Positions 33,342 through 43,045 of a DNA stretch of 64,000 bases are shown here, one piece after another. The number at the start of each line of letters is the position of its first letter. Within the stretch, counting starts at the first letter, position 1. The position numbers and the translations under genes were made by a program. The stretch lies in the NCBI RefSeq assembly GCF_001921205.1, contig NZ_MSIE01000054.1, positions 1 through 64,000 of the forward strand, in the 5' to 3' direction. This stretch comes from Actinophytocola xanthii. Its GTDB lineage: Bacteria; Actinomycetota; Actinomycetes; Mycobacteriales; Pseudonocardiaceae. The notes beneath the pieces were generated by a model. The model searched no databases, was not told where the DNA came from, and was given only the letters and a program-made list of their open reading frames with translations.

Positions 33342-36300
33342 ATGGGACGAAGAGTTCCCAGTGGCTTGGCCCGGCGCCGACCATGGCGACGGGCCGGGGT
33401 GGTGCTGACCAGCGCCGCGCTGTCGTTCGGCACGCTGGTCGCGCCGGCGCTTGTCGGCCAGACCGCGCCGGAGGCCGCGGCCCAGGCCGCGGCGCCGGTC
33501 AACGTGCTGGTCTTCCACGGGCCCGAGGACGCCCAGAAGGACCCCGTCGTCCGGGCGACCGACGCGATCGCCGGACTCGGCCAGCAGAACGGGATGAACG
33601 TCGCGGTCACCAGCGACCCCGCCGCGTTCACCCCGCAGAACCTCGCCCGGTACCGCGGCGTTGTCATGCTCTCCGCGGAGGGCGCGGCGCTCAACGCCGC
33701 GCAGGAGGCCGCGCTCCAGAGCTTCATCAAGGCCGGCAACGGCTACCTGGGTGTGGCCGACGCGGTCAAGTTCCAGCCCGACTCGACCTGGTTCACCGGC
33801 CTGCTCGGTGCGCGTCCGGTCGGCTCGCTGCCCCAGGCGCTGCCGGCCGCGACCATCACCGCCAGCGCGGAGAACCCGCCGAGCGAGACCAAGGACAAGC
33901 TCAACGACGGCCAGTCGAGCACCAAGTGGCTCGCCCGGGCGACCACGGGCTGGGTGACCTACCGGCTCGCCACCCCGGCCGTGGTGACCAAGTACGCGCT
34001 GACCTCCGCCAACGACTTCGACGGCCGTGACCCGCGGAACTGGACGCTGCAGGGTTCCCAGGACGGCACGACCTGGACCGACATCGACAGCCGGACCAAC
34101 CAGGTCTTCCCGGAGCGCTTCCAGCGCAGGGAGTTCGAGGTCACCAACACGACGGCATGGGCTCACTACCGGCTCAACATCACCCAGAACTCGGGTGAGC
34201 CGCTGACCCAGCTCGCCGAGTGGAGCCTCTACACGGCCGAGTCCGCGCCCCCGCCGGAGCCGACCCCGGTGCAGTCGGTCGTCAACATCACCGACCGCCA
34301 CCACCCGGCCAACGCGGGCCTGCCGTTGAACGTCACCCGGACCGACAAGTGGTACAACTGGGCGACGAACCCGGTCGGCACGGTGCACACCGTGGCCCAG
34401 GTCGAGGAGCGGCACTACAACCCAGGCCCCGGCGCGAACGGACCGTTCCACCCGGTGTCCTGGTGCCGTGACTACGACGGTGGTCGGTCCTTCTACACCG
34501 GCATGGGCCACACGGACGGCAGCTACAGCGAAAGCGCGTTCCGCAAGCACCTGCTCGGCGCTCTCAAGTGGACCACCGGCATGGTCCGTGCCGACTGCAA
34601 GGCGACGATCGCGTCCAACTACAAGATCGAGCGCCTGACCGCTCCGAACCAGACCGGCCAGCTCGACCAGGTCGGCGAGCCGCACGGCCTGACCGTCGCG
34701 CCCGACGGCAAGGTGTTCTACGTCGGCAAGGCGGCCTGCCCGACGGCTCCGATCGTGGAGTGGGAGAACCCGAACGTCGGCAAGGGCTGCGGCACGATCC
34801 ACCAGTGGGACCCGGCGACCAAGCAGGTCAAGCTGCTCACCACCCTCGAGGTGATGGGCCACCGCGGCAGCGGCGACGAGCTGATCAAGAACGAGGAGGG
34901 CCTGCTCGGCATCGTCCTGGACCCGAACTGGGCGGACAACGGCTGGGTCTACACCTACTGGATGCCGCACGCCTCGATCGACCGGGACAAGCGGATCGGT
35001 AAGCGCACCATTTCGCGCTTCACCTACAACTTCCAGGCCCAGACTCTGGACCAGGCGACCCGCAAGGACCTGCTGTCCTGGGACGTGCAGATCCACAGCT
35101 GCTGCCACGCCGGTGGTGGCATGGCCTTCGACAAGGACGGCAACCTCTACGTCGGGTCCGGCGACAGCAACTCCTCGCAGGGCTCGGGTGGGTACTCCGG
35201 CAACAACTGGACCGCCGAGTACAAGGGTGTGTCCTTCCAGGACGCTCGCCGCACCGCGGGTAACACGAACGACCTGAACGGCAAGATCATCCGGATCCAC
35301 CCGGAGGCCGACGGCACCTACACGATCCCCGAGGGCAACCTGTTCCCGCCGGGGACCGCGAAGACGCGGCCGGAGATCTACGTGATGGGTGTGCGGAACA
35401 TCTCGCGCCTGCAGATCGACCCGGAGCACAACTGGCTGACCGCGGCCTGGGTCGGGCCGGACGCACTCACGCCGAACCCGAACCTGGGGCCGGCGAAGTA
35501 CGAGACCGCCACGATCATCACCGAGGCGGGCAACCACGGTTGGCCGTACTGCATGGGCAACCGGCAGCCCTACCGCGACCGCAGCAACTCCAACGCCGAG
35601 GTGCTGACCGGGTGGTACGACTGCGACAACCCGCTGAACACCTCGCCGCGCAACACCGGTCTGATCGAGCTGCCGCCGGTCAAGGACAACATGATCTGGT
35701 ACTCGCCGGACGGTGGCGGCCCGGTCTTCCCGAAGCGGCCGGGTAGCTCGATCCCGACCTACAACGCCGCGGACGCCACCTACACCCAGCCCTACCTCAA
35801 GGGTGGCAGCCAGGCCGTCATGACCGGTCCGACCTACCACTACGACCGGGTGAACACCAACAGCGGTGTCGCCTGGCCGAAGTACTGGGACGACAAGTGG
35901 TTCATCGGTGACCAGTCCAACAACCAGAACCGGATCGCGGTGACCGTCGACCCGGCCGGCGTCCCGACGGCCCAGCCGCCGGTGTTCGCCGAGACCATCC
36001 GACCGATCATCCCCGGTGGTGGCGGCAGCGACCGGCTGCAGGACTGGATGGACGCCAAGTTCGGTCCGGACGGTGCGCTCTACCTGCTGGACTACGGCGG
36101 CGGGTTCTTCTCGCTGACCCAGAACCAGAAGCTGATCAGGGTGTCCTACACCGGTGGCGGTCCGACCCCGGCCGTGACCACCAACTCGGTCGCGGTCCAG
36201 GACAGGGCGTTGACCTACCGGTTCAACGGCCTGCGTGCTGGCGGTGTGTCCTGGGCGTGGGACTTCGGCGACGGCACCACCTCGACCGAGGCCAACCCGG

Positions 36301-37310
36301 TGCACACCTACAAGCGGGTCGGTCCCTACACCGCCACGCTGACCGTGACCTACGCGGACGGCGAGACGGCGACGACGAGGACCAACGTCAACGTCGGCTG
36401 CGTGGTGTCCGATCCGAACACCACGGTGACCTTCCTCGACGCGAACACGACGGTGCCCAACCGCAACGTCGGCGGCGGCTGCAAGGTCGACGACCTGATC
36501 GACGACGAGATCACCTGGGCCAAGCACGGCCAGTTCGTCAACCACGTCAAGGCCGTCACCAAGCAGCTCCAGCAGCTCGGCATCCTGAACGCCAACCAGA
36601 AGGCCAAGCTGGACACGGCGGCGCAGGAGTCCACCATCGGCAAGCCGGGTGTGCGGGGCTACGACACGCTGTACAACGGTCTGCCCGAGTCGCTCTACGA
36701 CTGGCGTCAGGCGCCGTCCGGGTCGTTCGCGATCCAGCCGGACGGTGTCCTTCGCTCCAGCGGTGGGCTGGGCATGCTCTACTACACGGGCAAGGCCTTC
36801 GGTGACTTCTCGGTGAAGGCGCAGTTCCGGGACTCCTCCCCGGAGGGGACTCGCGCCAACAGCGGGATCTTCACCCGGTTCCCGGACCCGAGGACGCCGC
36901 TCGCGCAGCGCCCGCCGGGCAGCTGCGGGACCGTCGGTTCGGCTCGGACCTCCGAGGCGTGGGTCGCGATCTACTGTGGACACGAGATCCAGATCTACGA
37001 CGGCGACACCGGCGAGCCGCAGAAGACAGGGTCGGTCTACAACTTCGACCCGGTCGGCCTGGACGTGGCAAACCCGACCGACAAGGGCGTGTGGAACGAG
37101 TACGAGGTCAAGGTTGTCGGCCAGCACTACACGATCATCAGGAACGGTGTGGTGATCAACGAGTTCGACAACACCCCGGGCAAGCAGTCCTCGCGTCCGG
37201 GTGACCCGTCAACGGATCTGCGCCAGTTCCTCAGCGGCTTCATCGGGCTGCAGAACCACGGCACGAACGATCTGATCGATTTCCGCAACATCCGGGTGCG
37301 GGAGCTGTAG
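33342..37310 (+). CDS. Giant secreted ThuA/discoidin/GSDH-like/PKD/3-keto-disaccharide hydrolase protein
   Basis: The 1322-residue exported protein has these parts in order. A signal peptide (1-48). A ThuA-like domain split in two (about 52-160 and 306-420). A discoidin (F5/8 C) domain at about 165-300 inserted into it. A glucose/sorbosone-dehydrogenase-like beta-propeller (425-930; [42 protein letters not shown]). A PKD domain (945-1017; [11 protein letters not shown]). A Cys-containing domain (1020-1104) also found in the next gene. A DUF1080/3-keto-disaccharide hydrolase domain (1108-1322). The set suggests degradation or modification of extracellular glycans via 3-keto sugars. It lies 51 bases after the laccase. 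Confidence 0.85.
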   Translation: MGRRVPSGLARRRPWRRAGVVLTSAALSFGTLVAPALVGQTAPEAAAQAAAPVNVLVFHGPEDAQKDPVVRATDAIAGLGQQNGMNVAVTSDPAAFTPQNLARYRGVVMLSAEGAALNAAQEAALQSFIKAGNGYLGVADAVKFQPDSTWFTGLLGARPVGSLPQALPAATITASAENPPSETKDKLNDGQSSTKWLARATTGWVTYRLATPAVVTKYALTSANDFDGRDPRNWTLQGSQDGTTWTDIDSRTNQVFPERFQRREFEVTNTTAWAHYRLNITQNSGEPLTQLAEWSLYTAESAPPPEPTPVQSVVNITDRHHPANAGLPLNVTRTDKWYNWATNPVGTVHTVAQVEERHYNPGPGANGPFHPVSWCRDYDGGRSFYTGMGHTDGSYSESAFRKHLLGALKWTTGMVRADCKATIASNYKIERLTAPNQTGQLDQVGEPHGLTVAPDGKVFYVGKAACPTAPIVEWENPNVGKGCGTIHQWDPATKQVKLLTTLEVMGHRGSGDELIKNEEGLLGIVLDPNWADNGWVYTYWMPHASIDRDKRIGKRTISRFTYNFQAQTLDQATRKDLLSWDVQIHSCCHAGGGMAFDKDGNLYVGSGDSNSSQGSGGYSGNNWTAEYKGVSFQDARRTAGNTNDLNGKIIRIHPEADGTYTIPEGNLFPPGTAKTRPEIYVMGVRNISRLQIDPEHNWLTAAWVGPDALTPNPNLGPAKYETATIITEAGNHGWPYCMGNRQPYRDRSNSNAEVLTGWYDCDNPLNTSPRNTGLIELPPVKDNMIWYSPDGGGPVFPKRPGSSIPTYNAADATYTQPYLKGGSQAVMTGPTYHYDRVNTNSGVAWPKYWDDKWFIGDQSNNQNRIAVTVDPAGVPTAQPPVFAETIRPIIPGGGGSDRLQDWMDAKFGPDGALYLLDYGGGFFSLTQNQKLIRVSYTGGGPTPAVTTNSVAVQDRALTYRFNGLRAGGVSWAWDFGDGTTSTEANPVHTYKRVGPYTATLTVTYADGETATTRTNVNVGCVVSDPNTTVTFLDANTTVPNRNVGGGCKVDDLIDDEITWAKHGQFVNHVKAVTKQLQQLGILNANQKAKLDTAAQESTIGKPGVRGYDTLYNGLPESLYDWRQAPSGSFAIQPDGVLRSSGGLGMLYYTGKAFGDFSVKAQFRDSSPEGTRANSGIFTRFPDPRTPLAQRPPGSCGTVGSARTSEAWVAIYCGHEIQIYDGDTGEPQKTGSVYNFDPVGLDVANPTDKGVWNEYEVKVVGQHYTIIRNGVVINEFDNTPGKQSSRPGDPSTDLRQFLSGFIGLQNHGTNDLIDFRNIRVREL

Positions 37311-37386
37311 TGAGGTGGGCCGGCCGGTGCACCGCGCACCGGTCGGCCCGTCTTCCTCCCCCACACCCACTTGGAGGCACCCAGAC

Positions 37387-39519
37387 ATGTTTCGACCATT
37401 AGTCGCCGCAGCCGCCGCGGCGCTGACCGTGCTGGGGCTGGTGGCGGCACCGGCCTCGGCCACGCCGGAGGCGGCACCGCCGAAGCCGGCGCCCGCCGCC
37501 CCGCAGGCGGCGGCCGCGGCGCAGACCCTGACCTGGACGGGCACCGACAGCACCACCGAGTACGGCATCGAGCCGACCAGTGCGGTAGCCGGTCAGACCA
37601 CGATCGTCTTCGAGAACAGCACGGCCACCGGCAACACCACCGGCATGCCGCACACCCTGACCTTCGACCGGTCCACCCCGGGCTACAACCACGACGTCTC
37701 GCTGAACATCCTGGCCAACCCGTTCGACGCGAACAACGGCCGGCACGAGGCCACGGTCACGCTGACCCCCGGCAAGTACCGTTACTACTGCACGATCCCC
37801 GGCCACAGCACGATGGCCGGCGAGTTCACCGTGACCAACGGTGGTGGCGGGGACACCACACCGCCGACGGTCTCCGCGCAGGTGACCGGCACCCAGAACA
37901 CCGAGGGCGACTACGTCGGCAGCGCCACGGTGACGATCAACGCCACCGACACCGAATCCGGTGTGGACACCGTCGAGTACCAGCTCGACGGTGGGGCGTG
38001 GACCCCGTACACGGCACCGGTCGTGGTGAGCGCGGCCGGCGACCACATGCTCCACTACCGGGCAACCGACGTCGAGGGCAACGCCTCGCCGGATGGCATG
38101 GTCTCGTTCTCGGTCGTCGAGGAGGGCAACGAGGACACGACGCCGCCGACCGTGACCGCCGAGGTGAGCGGGGAGCAGGACGCCGAGGGCAACTACGTCG
38201 ACAGCGCGACGGTTACGGTGACCGCGACCGACGACGGGTCCGGCGTGGCGCTTGTCGAGTACGAGATCGACGACACCGGCTTCCACGCCTACACCGGCCC
38301 GGTGACGGTCACCGAGCCCGGCGACCACACCGTGCAGTTCCGGGCCACCGATGCCGCCGGCAACGAGTCGCAGACCGGCTCGGTGCCCTTCCGCGTCGTC
38401 GAGGGCGGCGAGGAGGACACGACGCCGCCGACCGTGACCGCCGAGGTGAGCGGGGAGCAGGACGCCGAGGGCAACTACGTCGACGCCGCCGTGGTGACCC
38501 TGTCCGCGAGCGACCAGGGTTCCGGCGTGGCCTCGGTGGAGTACCAGCTGGACGGTGGTGCCTGGACCGCGTACACCGGCCCGGTGACCGTCAACACGGC
38601 CGGTGCGCACATGCTGCACTACCGGGCGACGGACGTCGCGGGCAACGCCTCGCCCGAGGGCATGGCGCACTTCACCATCGTGGAGCAGGACACCACCGCG
38701 CCGACCGTGTCGGCGACCGTCGTCGGCCAGCAGGACGCCGAGGGCAACTACGTCGGCAGCGCGTTGGTCACCCTCTCCGCGTCCGACGAGGGTTCCGGTG
38801 TGGACACCGTCGAGTACTCGCTCGACGGTGGGCCGTGGACCAGGTACTCGCAGGCGGTGCAGGTGAGCGCGGCGGGCGAGCACACGCTGGCCTACCGGGC
38901 GACGGACCTCGCCGGCAACACGTCGGCACAGGGCTCGGAGTCGTTCACCGTCGTCGAGGACCCGAACGAGGACACCGTCGCACCGAGCGTCTCGGCCGTC
39001 GTCACCGGTGACCAGGACGCCAGCTGGAACTACCTGGACACGGCGACCGTCACGATCTCCGCGCTCGACGTGGACTCCGGTGTGGCCTCGATCGAGTACA
39101 AGCTGGACGACGGTGCGTGGACCGCGTACACCGAGCCCCTGTCGGTCGGCGAGGGCTCGCACACGGTGTGGTACCGGGCGACGGACAACGCCGGCAACGT
39201 CTCCGCGGAGCTGTCCGGCTCGTTCACGGTGGTCGCCGCGAACAACGACGCCTGCCCGGACTCCGACACCCGCGCCACGGTGATCATCGGCTACGAGAAC
39301 ACGTTCATCGCCAACGTGGACACCGGGAACGGCTGCACGATCAACGACCTGATCGCGGAGGACGCGGAGTACGAGACGCACAACGCGTTCGTCAGGCACG
39401 TCAAGCAGGTGACGAGGAACCTGGTCACGACCGGGGTCCTGCTCTCGGTCGAGCGGGACATCATCGTCCGGGCGGCCACCCGCTCGGACATCGGCACCAA
39501 CGGCGCCAACGCGGCCTGA
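37387..39519 (+). CDS. Secreted cupredoxin with five Ig-like repeats and shared C-terminal domain
   Basis: The 710-residue exported protein starts with a signal peptide (1-25, ending ASA). A type 1 copper cupredoxin domain follows (45-150) with ligands His89 (GMPHTLTF), Cys135 (YYCTIPGH), His140 and Met143. Five repeats of about 94 residues run from about 155 to 618, each beginning D-T-x-x-P-x-V and containing GVxxVEYxLDxGxWxxY and RATDxxGN, the OmpL47/Ig-like type. Residues 623-710 match the Cys-containing domain of the preceding giant protein. It may shuttle electrons to the neighbouring laccase at the cell surface. The ATG at 37387 was chosen for its signal peptide; GGAGG lies at 37373-37377. 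Confidence 0.85.
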   Translation: MFRPLVAAAAAALTVLGLVAAPASATPEAAPPKPAPAAPQAAAAAQTLTWTGTDSTTEYGIEPTSAVAGQTTIVFENSTATGNTTGMPHTLTFDRSTPGYNHDVSLNILANPFDANNGRHEATVTLTPGKYRYYCTIPGHSTMAGEFTVTNGGGGDTTPPTVSAQVTGTQNTEGDYVGSATVTINATDTESGVDTVEYQLDGGAWTPYTAPVVVSAAGDHMLHYRATDVEGNASPDGMVSFSVVEEGNEDTTPPTVTAEVSGEQDAEGNYVDSATVTVTATDDGSGVALVEYEIDDTGFHAYTGPVTVTEPGDHTVQFRATDAAGNESQTGSVPFRVVEGGEEDTTPPTVTAEVSGEQDAEGNYVDAAVVTLSASDQGSGVASVEYQLDGGAWTAYTGPVTVNTAGAHMLHYRATDVAGNASPEGMAHFTIVEQDTTAPTVSATVVGQQDAEGNYVGSALVTLSASDEGSGVDTVEYSLDGGPWTRYSQAVQVSAAGEHTLAYRATDLAGNTSAQGSESFTVVEDPNEDTVAPSVSAVVTGDQDASWNYLDTATVTISALDVDSGVASIEYKLDDGAWTAYTEPLSVGEGSHTVWYRATDNAGNVSAELSGSFTVVAANNDACPDSDTRATVIIGYENTFIANVDTGNGCTINDLIAEDAEYETHNAFVRHVKQVTRNLVTTGVLLSVERDIIVRAATRSDIGTNGANAA

Positions 39520-39532
39520 GCCGGTGACGGAC

Positions 39533-39564
39533 GAGGGCCCCCGGTCGCACGACCGGGGGCCCTC
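39533..39564. terminator. Strong hairpin between convergent genes
   Basis: GAGGGCCCCCGGTC and its exact inverse GACCGGGGGCCCTC are separated by the tetraloop GCAC, giving a 14-bp perfect stem 14 bases after the cupredoxin gene and 6 bases from the clpX-like stop. No U-run is obvious, as is common in actinomycetes. It can serve both strands. Confidence 0.88.
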
Positions 39565-39569
39565 GCCGT

Positions 39570-40724
39570 TCAGGCGGACCGCTCCCGCCTGGCGACCGTG
39601 ATCGGCCTGGCGTTGGCCAGCACCACCTGCTCGGTGACGACCAGCTTGGCCACGTCCGCCCGGCCGGGGACCTCGAACATGAGCGGCCGCAGCACCTCCT
39701 CCATCACCGCCCGGAGCCCACGGGCACCGGTGCCCCGGAGGACCGCCTGGTCGGCGACGGCCTCGAGGGCGGTCCGGGTGAACTCCAGCTCCACGCCGTC
39801 CATGGCGAACAGCGCCCGATACTGCTTGACCAGCGCGTTGCGCGGGGTGGCGAGGATGTCCACAAGCGTGTCCCGGTCCAGTTCGGACACCGTGGTGATC
39901 ACCGGGAGGCGTCCGACCAACTCGGGGAGCATCCCGGCCCGGATGAGGTCCTCCGGCCAGACCCTGGCCGGCGGCGCGGATCCGGCGCCGAAGCCGATTC
40001 CCGTGCTCTGTCGGGGTTCGCGCACCAACTCCGGGAAGGCGCCGCCGACGATGAACAGGACGTTGGTCGTGTCGATCTGGATGAACTCCTGGTGCGGGTG
40101 CTTGCGACCACCCTGCGGCGGCACCGACGCCGTCGTCCCCTCCAGAATCTTCAACAACGCCTGCTGAACACCCTCACCCGACACATCCCGCGTGATCGAC
40201 GGATTCTCCGACTTCCGCGCGATCTTGTCCACCTCGTCGATATAGATGATCCCCGTCTCCGCCCGCTTCACGTCATAGTCAGCGGCCTGGATCAACTTCA
40301 ACAGGATGTTCTCCACATCCTCACCCACATACCCCGCCTCCGTCAGCGCCGTCGCATCCGCGATCGCGAACGGAACGTTCAACAACTTCGCCAACGTCTG
40401 CGCCAGATACGTCTTCCCACACCCCGTCGGACCCAGCAACAACACGTTCGACTTGGCCAGCTCGGCCCGGGTGCGCTTGTAGTGGTTGTAGACGGCGACC
40501 GCGAGGGTGCGCTTGGCGTTCTCCTGCCCCACGACGTACTGGTCGAGCAGGGCGTGGATCTCCGCCGGGGGTGGCACCCCGGCGGGCTCCGACGCGGCCG
40601 CCTCGGCCTCGGCGACCATCTCCGTGCACTGGGCCACGCACCCGTCGCAGATGAAGACCCCACCGGGTCCGGCGATCAGCCGGCGGACCCGGTGCTGCCG
40701 CGCGCCGCAGAAGGAGCACGCCAT
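39570..40724 (-). CDS. ClpX-type AAA+ unfoldase paralogue
   Basis: The 384-residue protein is shorter than housekeeping ClpX (about 425). The N-terminal zinc domain is present (CSFC...CDGC, residues 3-29). AAA+ motifs: [18 protein letters not shown] (Walker A), [11 protein letters not shown] (Walker B), pore loop GYVG and the RKH loop (GRKHPHQEF). STGIGFGAG retains the IGF loop that docks ClpP, so partnership with ClpP is expected. The segment between IGFG and [12 protein letters not shown] is shortened. Coding DNA from about 40134 to 40450 has unusual G/T-ending codons compared with the rest of the gene. The ATG directly abuts the P450 stop codon, so expression is coupled to that gene. Confidence 0.85.
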   Translation of the reverse strand: MACSFCGARQHRVRRLIAGPGGVFICDGCVAQCTEMVAEAEAAASEPAGVPPPAEIHALLDQYVVGQENAKRTLAVAVYNHYKRTRAELAKSNVLLLGPTGCGKTYLAQTLAKLLNVPFAIADATALTEAGYVGEDVENILLKLIQAADYDVKRAETGIIYIDEVDKIARKSENPSITRDVSGEGVQQALLKILEGTTASVPPQGGRKHPHQEFIQIDTTNVLFIVGGAFPELVREPRQSTGIGFGAGSAPPARVWPEDLIRAGMLPELVGRLPVITTVSELDRDTLVDILATPRNALVKQYRALFAMDGVELEFTRTALEAVADQAVLRGTGARGLRAVMEEVLRPLMFEVPGRADVAKLVVTEQVVLANARPITVARRERSA

Positions 40725-41921
40725 CTAGCGCCTCACCGGTAACCCGGTCAGCCGGTAGGTCCCCGGGTCGGGCGCGCGGAGGTCGGCGAGGTCCGCCGCC
40801 GCGGCCAGGTCGGGGTAGCGGCGCAGCAGGGCGGCGAGGGCGACCTCGGTCTGCACCCGGGCCAGCGCCGCGCCGAGGCAGAAGTGCGGCCCATGACCGA
40901 AGCCGAGGTGACCGGGCGGACCGAACGGGCGCCGGACGTCGAGCCGGTCCGGGTCCTCGAACACCCGGGGGTCGCGGTTGGCCGCGGTGACCGCGGCGGT
41001 GATGGCGTCCCCGGCGCGGACGAGCTCGCCGTGCAGCTCGACGTCCTCGCGGGCGCGGCGCGGGATCGTCAGCACGGTCGGCCCGCACCAGCGCGCCAGC
41101 TCGTCGACGGCGCCGGGCAGCAGGGTCGGGTCCTGCCGCAGGGCCTCGAGCTGGTCGGGGTGGGTGAGCAGCGCGGCGAGCGCGTTGAGGATGAGGTTGG
41201 TCGGGGTCTGCCCGGCGATCACCAGGTGCCAGACCAGCGTGACCAGCTCGGTGTCGGAGATCTGGTCGCCCGCGCCCAGAAGGGTGGAGAGCACGTCCTC
41301 GCCCGGCTCCGCCCGCCGGCGCGCGACGGCGGCCTCTGCGCCGGCCATGATGGCCGGGATCGCCGCGACGAAGCCCGGCCCATAGCCGACCGCGACCGCC
41401 GCCCCGTGCTCCCGCCACCGCGGCCGGTCGGGCTCGGGGATGCCGACCAGCTCGCAGATCACGTCCATCGGGAGCGGCCGGGCGAAGTGGGGGAGCAGGT
41501 CGACCGGGTCGTCGTCGGGCAGTGCGTCGAGCAGGGCGTCGACCAGCCGCTCGATCGTGGGGCGGAAGCGGTCTGCGTGCCGCACCGAGAACGCGGGTGT
41601 GACCAGGCGCCGCAGGCGCTTGTGCTCGGCGCCGTCCATCTCCGACATCGTCCGCATGTAGCGCAGGCAGTGCTCGGGCACCTCCGGGCGCAGGAAGCTC
41701 TGCCCGGTGAGCTCGAACCGGGGGTCGGCGAGGACCGCCCGGCAGTCCTCGTGCCTGGTCACGACCCAGACCGGGCCCATGCCGGGGATGGTCAGCCTGG
41801 CCAGTGGGCCCGCCTCCCTGGCTCGGCCGTAGGCGGTGAAGGGGTCTCGCGACACCTCGGGGTCGGCGAGGTCGATCTCGTTCACACGCACTCCAATGTT
41901 CACATCATATGACGTCATCAT
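40725..41921 (-). CDS. Cytochrome P450
   Basis: The 398-residue soluble bacterial P450 (CYP107/CYP105-like size) has the haem-binding FGHGPHFCLGAALARVQ with the Cys ligand, the K-helix E-x-x-R in VDELARWC, and the I-helix HLVIAGQTPTNLI, where AGQxP replaces the common AGxET. It hydroxylates an unknown substrate with electrons from ferredoxin partners that are not encoded nearby. The start is one of two adjacent ATGs (41921 or 41918), inside a region carrying a palindrome that may be the TetR operator. Its stop is immediately followed by the ClpX-like ATG. Confidence 0.88.
   Translation of the reverse strand: MMTSYDVNIGVRVNEIDLADPEVSRDPFTAYGRAREAGPLARLTIPGMGPVWVVTRHEDCRAVLADPRFELTGQSFLRPEVPEHCLRYMRTMSEMDGAEHKRLRRLVTPAFSVRHADRFRPTIERLVDALLDALPDDDPVDLLPHFARPLPMDVICELVGIPEPDRPRWREHGAAVAVGYGPGFVAAIPAIMAGAEAAVARRRAEPGEDVLSTLLGAGDQISDTELVTLVWHLVIAGQTPTNLILNALAALLTHPDQLEALRQDPTLLPGAVDELARWCGPTVLTIPRRAREDVELHGELVRAGDAITAAVTAANRDPRVFEDPDRLDVRRPFGPPGHLGFGHGPHFCLGAALARVQTEVALAALLRRYPDLAAAADLADLRAPDPGTYRLTGLPVRR
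41909..41918. promoter_or_regulatory. Candidate TetR operator in the P450/tetR divergent region
   Basis: ATGACGTCAT is a perfect 10-bp palindrome in an AT-rich patch overlapping the P450 start codons, 56 bases from the tetR start. Divergent tetR-target pairs usually carry the operator here. The site is short and unproven. Confidence 0.4.
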
Positions 41922-41974
41922 CTGAATGGTGACGGTATCCTGCCCTGTCGGACGTGGCAATCGCGGGAGGGTGC

Positions 41975-43045
41975 GTGGGTCGCCTGAGCAGGGTGGAGCT
42001 GCGGGAGCGCAACCGCGCGCGGGTTCTGGAAGCGGCGCGCGCGGAGTTCGCCGAGCGCGGCTTCCGGGAGGCCAAGGTGGACCTGATCGCCGAGCGCGCG
42101 GAGCTGACCAGGGGCGCTGTCTACTCGAACTTCCCCGGCAAACGCGCGCTGTACTTCGCCGTGCTGGCCGAGGAGGTGGCCCGGGCCGGGCCGGACCCCA
42201 CCTCGGTCGCCCCCGGCGACACCCCCGCCGCCGCCCTGGGTGTCCTGGCCCGGGCGTGGGTGGCCCGGCTGCCGCTGGCCACCGACGAGCGGCAGGCCCG
42301 GCTGACCCGCGACCTGCTGCCCGAGATCATGGCCGACGAGCGGATCCGGCGACCGTTCGCCCAGCTCATGCGGTTGAACGCGACGCTGCTGGGCCTGGCG
42401 CTGGAGAACCTGGGCCGGGGCGGCCGCCTGGTGCGGGTGGCCGAGGCGGCGCTGACGACCCTGCACGGCGCGGCCCAGCTCGCGGCCGCCGCACCGGGGT
42501 TCCTCGAACCGTTCACCGTGGTCCGCGCGTGCGAGCGGCTGGGGGAGCTGGACCTGGACGACTACTGGCCCCAGCCCACCCTGTTCCCCCGGACGGAGCT
42601 GGTGGACGAGCCGTGGGCGCCGCCGGCGATGGAGGACCTGGTCGCCGGCGATCCGGTCGACCTCTCCCGCGACGGGGTGGTGGCCGTGCTTGGCCTGAAC
42701 CGGGCGTCGGCCGCGGAGGACGCCGTTCGCGCGGCGGCTCCCGGCGAGCAGGTGACCGTCGTCCTGGTCACCGCCGATCCCCCCGAGTTGGCCCCGCTGG
42801 CCCGGCTGGCGGTGGCCGACCTGATGTCCTGCCTTCGTCAGGCGGTCCCCCGGCCGCGCTGGCCGGGCCTGCGGGTGGTGTGTGACGAGCCGGCCGCGGT
42901 GGCCGCCGCGGCCGGTCTCGAGGTGGTCACCGACTCCACGGAGACCGCGCTGCGGGTCTCCTCGGGCCGGGTGGTCGCCCGCGCGACCGGCGTCGGCGCG
43001 GGCCACGCGATGGTGTCAACGGCTACTCGTCGCCTGGAGGACTGA
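41975..43045 (+). CDS. TetR-family regulator with an extra C-terminal domain
   Basis: The protein has 356 residues from the GTG at 41975, which has GGGAGG 4 bases upstream; a GTG at 41954 would add 7. Residues 5-55 form the TetR helix-turn-helix (RNRARVLEAARAEFAERGF, LTRGAVYSNFPGKRALYFAVL). The usual TetR ligand domain ends near residue 185. A further 170 residues (VDLSRDGVVAVLGLNRASA..., VTVVLVTADPPELAPLARL..., LRVVCDEPAAVAAAAGLEVVTDS) look like an alternating alpha/beta domain not typical of TetR proteins. It is divergent from the P450-clpX pair, its probable target. It overlaps the convergent membrane gene by 30 bases. Confidence 0.8.
   Translation: MGRLSRVELRERNRARVLEAARAEFAERGFREAKVDLIAERAELTRGAVYSNFPGKRALYFAVLAEEVARAGPDPTSVAPGDTPAAALGVLARAWVARLPLATDERQARLTRDLLPEIMADERIRRPFAQLMRLNATLLGLALENLGRGGRLVRVAEAALTTLHGAAQLAAAAPGFLEPFTVVRACERLGELDLDDYWPQPTLFPRTELVDEPWAPPAMEDLVAGDPVDLSRDGVVAVLGLNRASAAEDAVRAAAPGEQVTVVLVTADPPELAPLARLAVADLMSCLRQAVPRPRWPGLRVVCDEPAAVAAAAGLEVVTDSTETALRVSSGRVVARATGVGAGHAMVSTATRRLED

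Noticed and set aside
31899-37127. A very long open frame (over 1700 codons) on the minus strand
   Set aside because: It is the antisense shadow of the laccase and ThuA/GSDH genes. Its product is low-complexity Arg/Val/Gly-rich with no domain, whereas the plus-strand frames have complete signal peptides and motifs.
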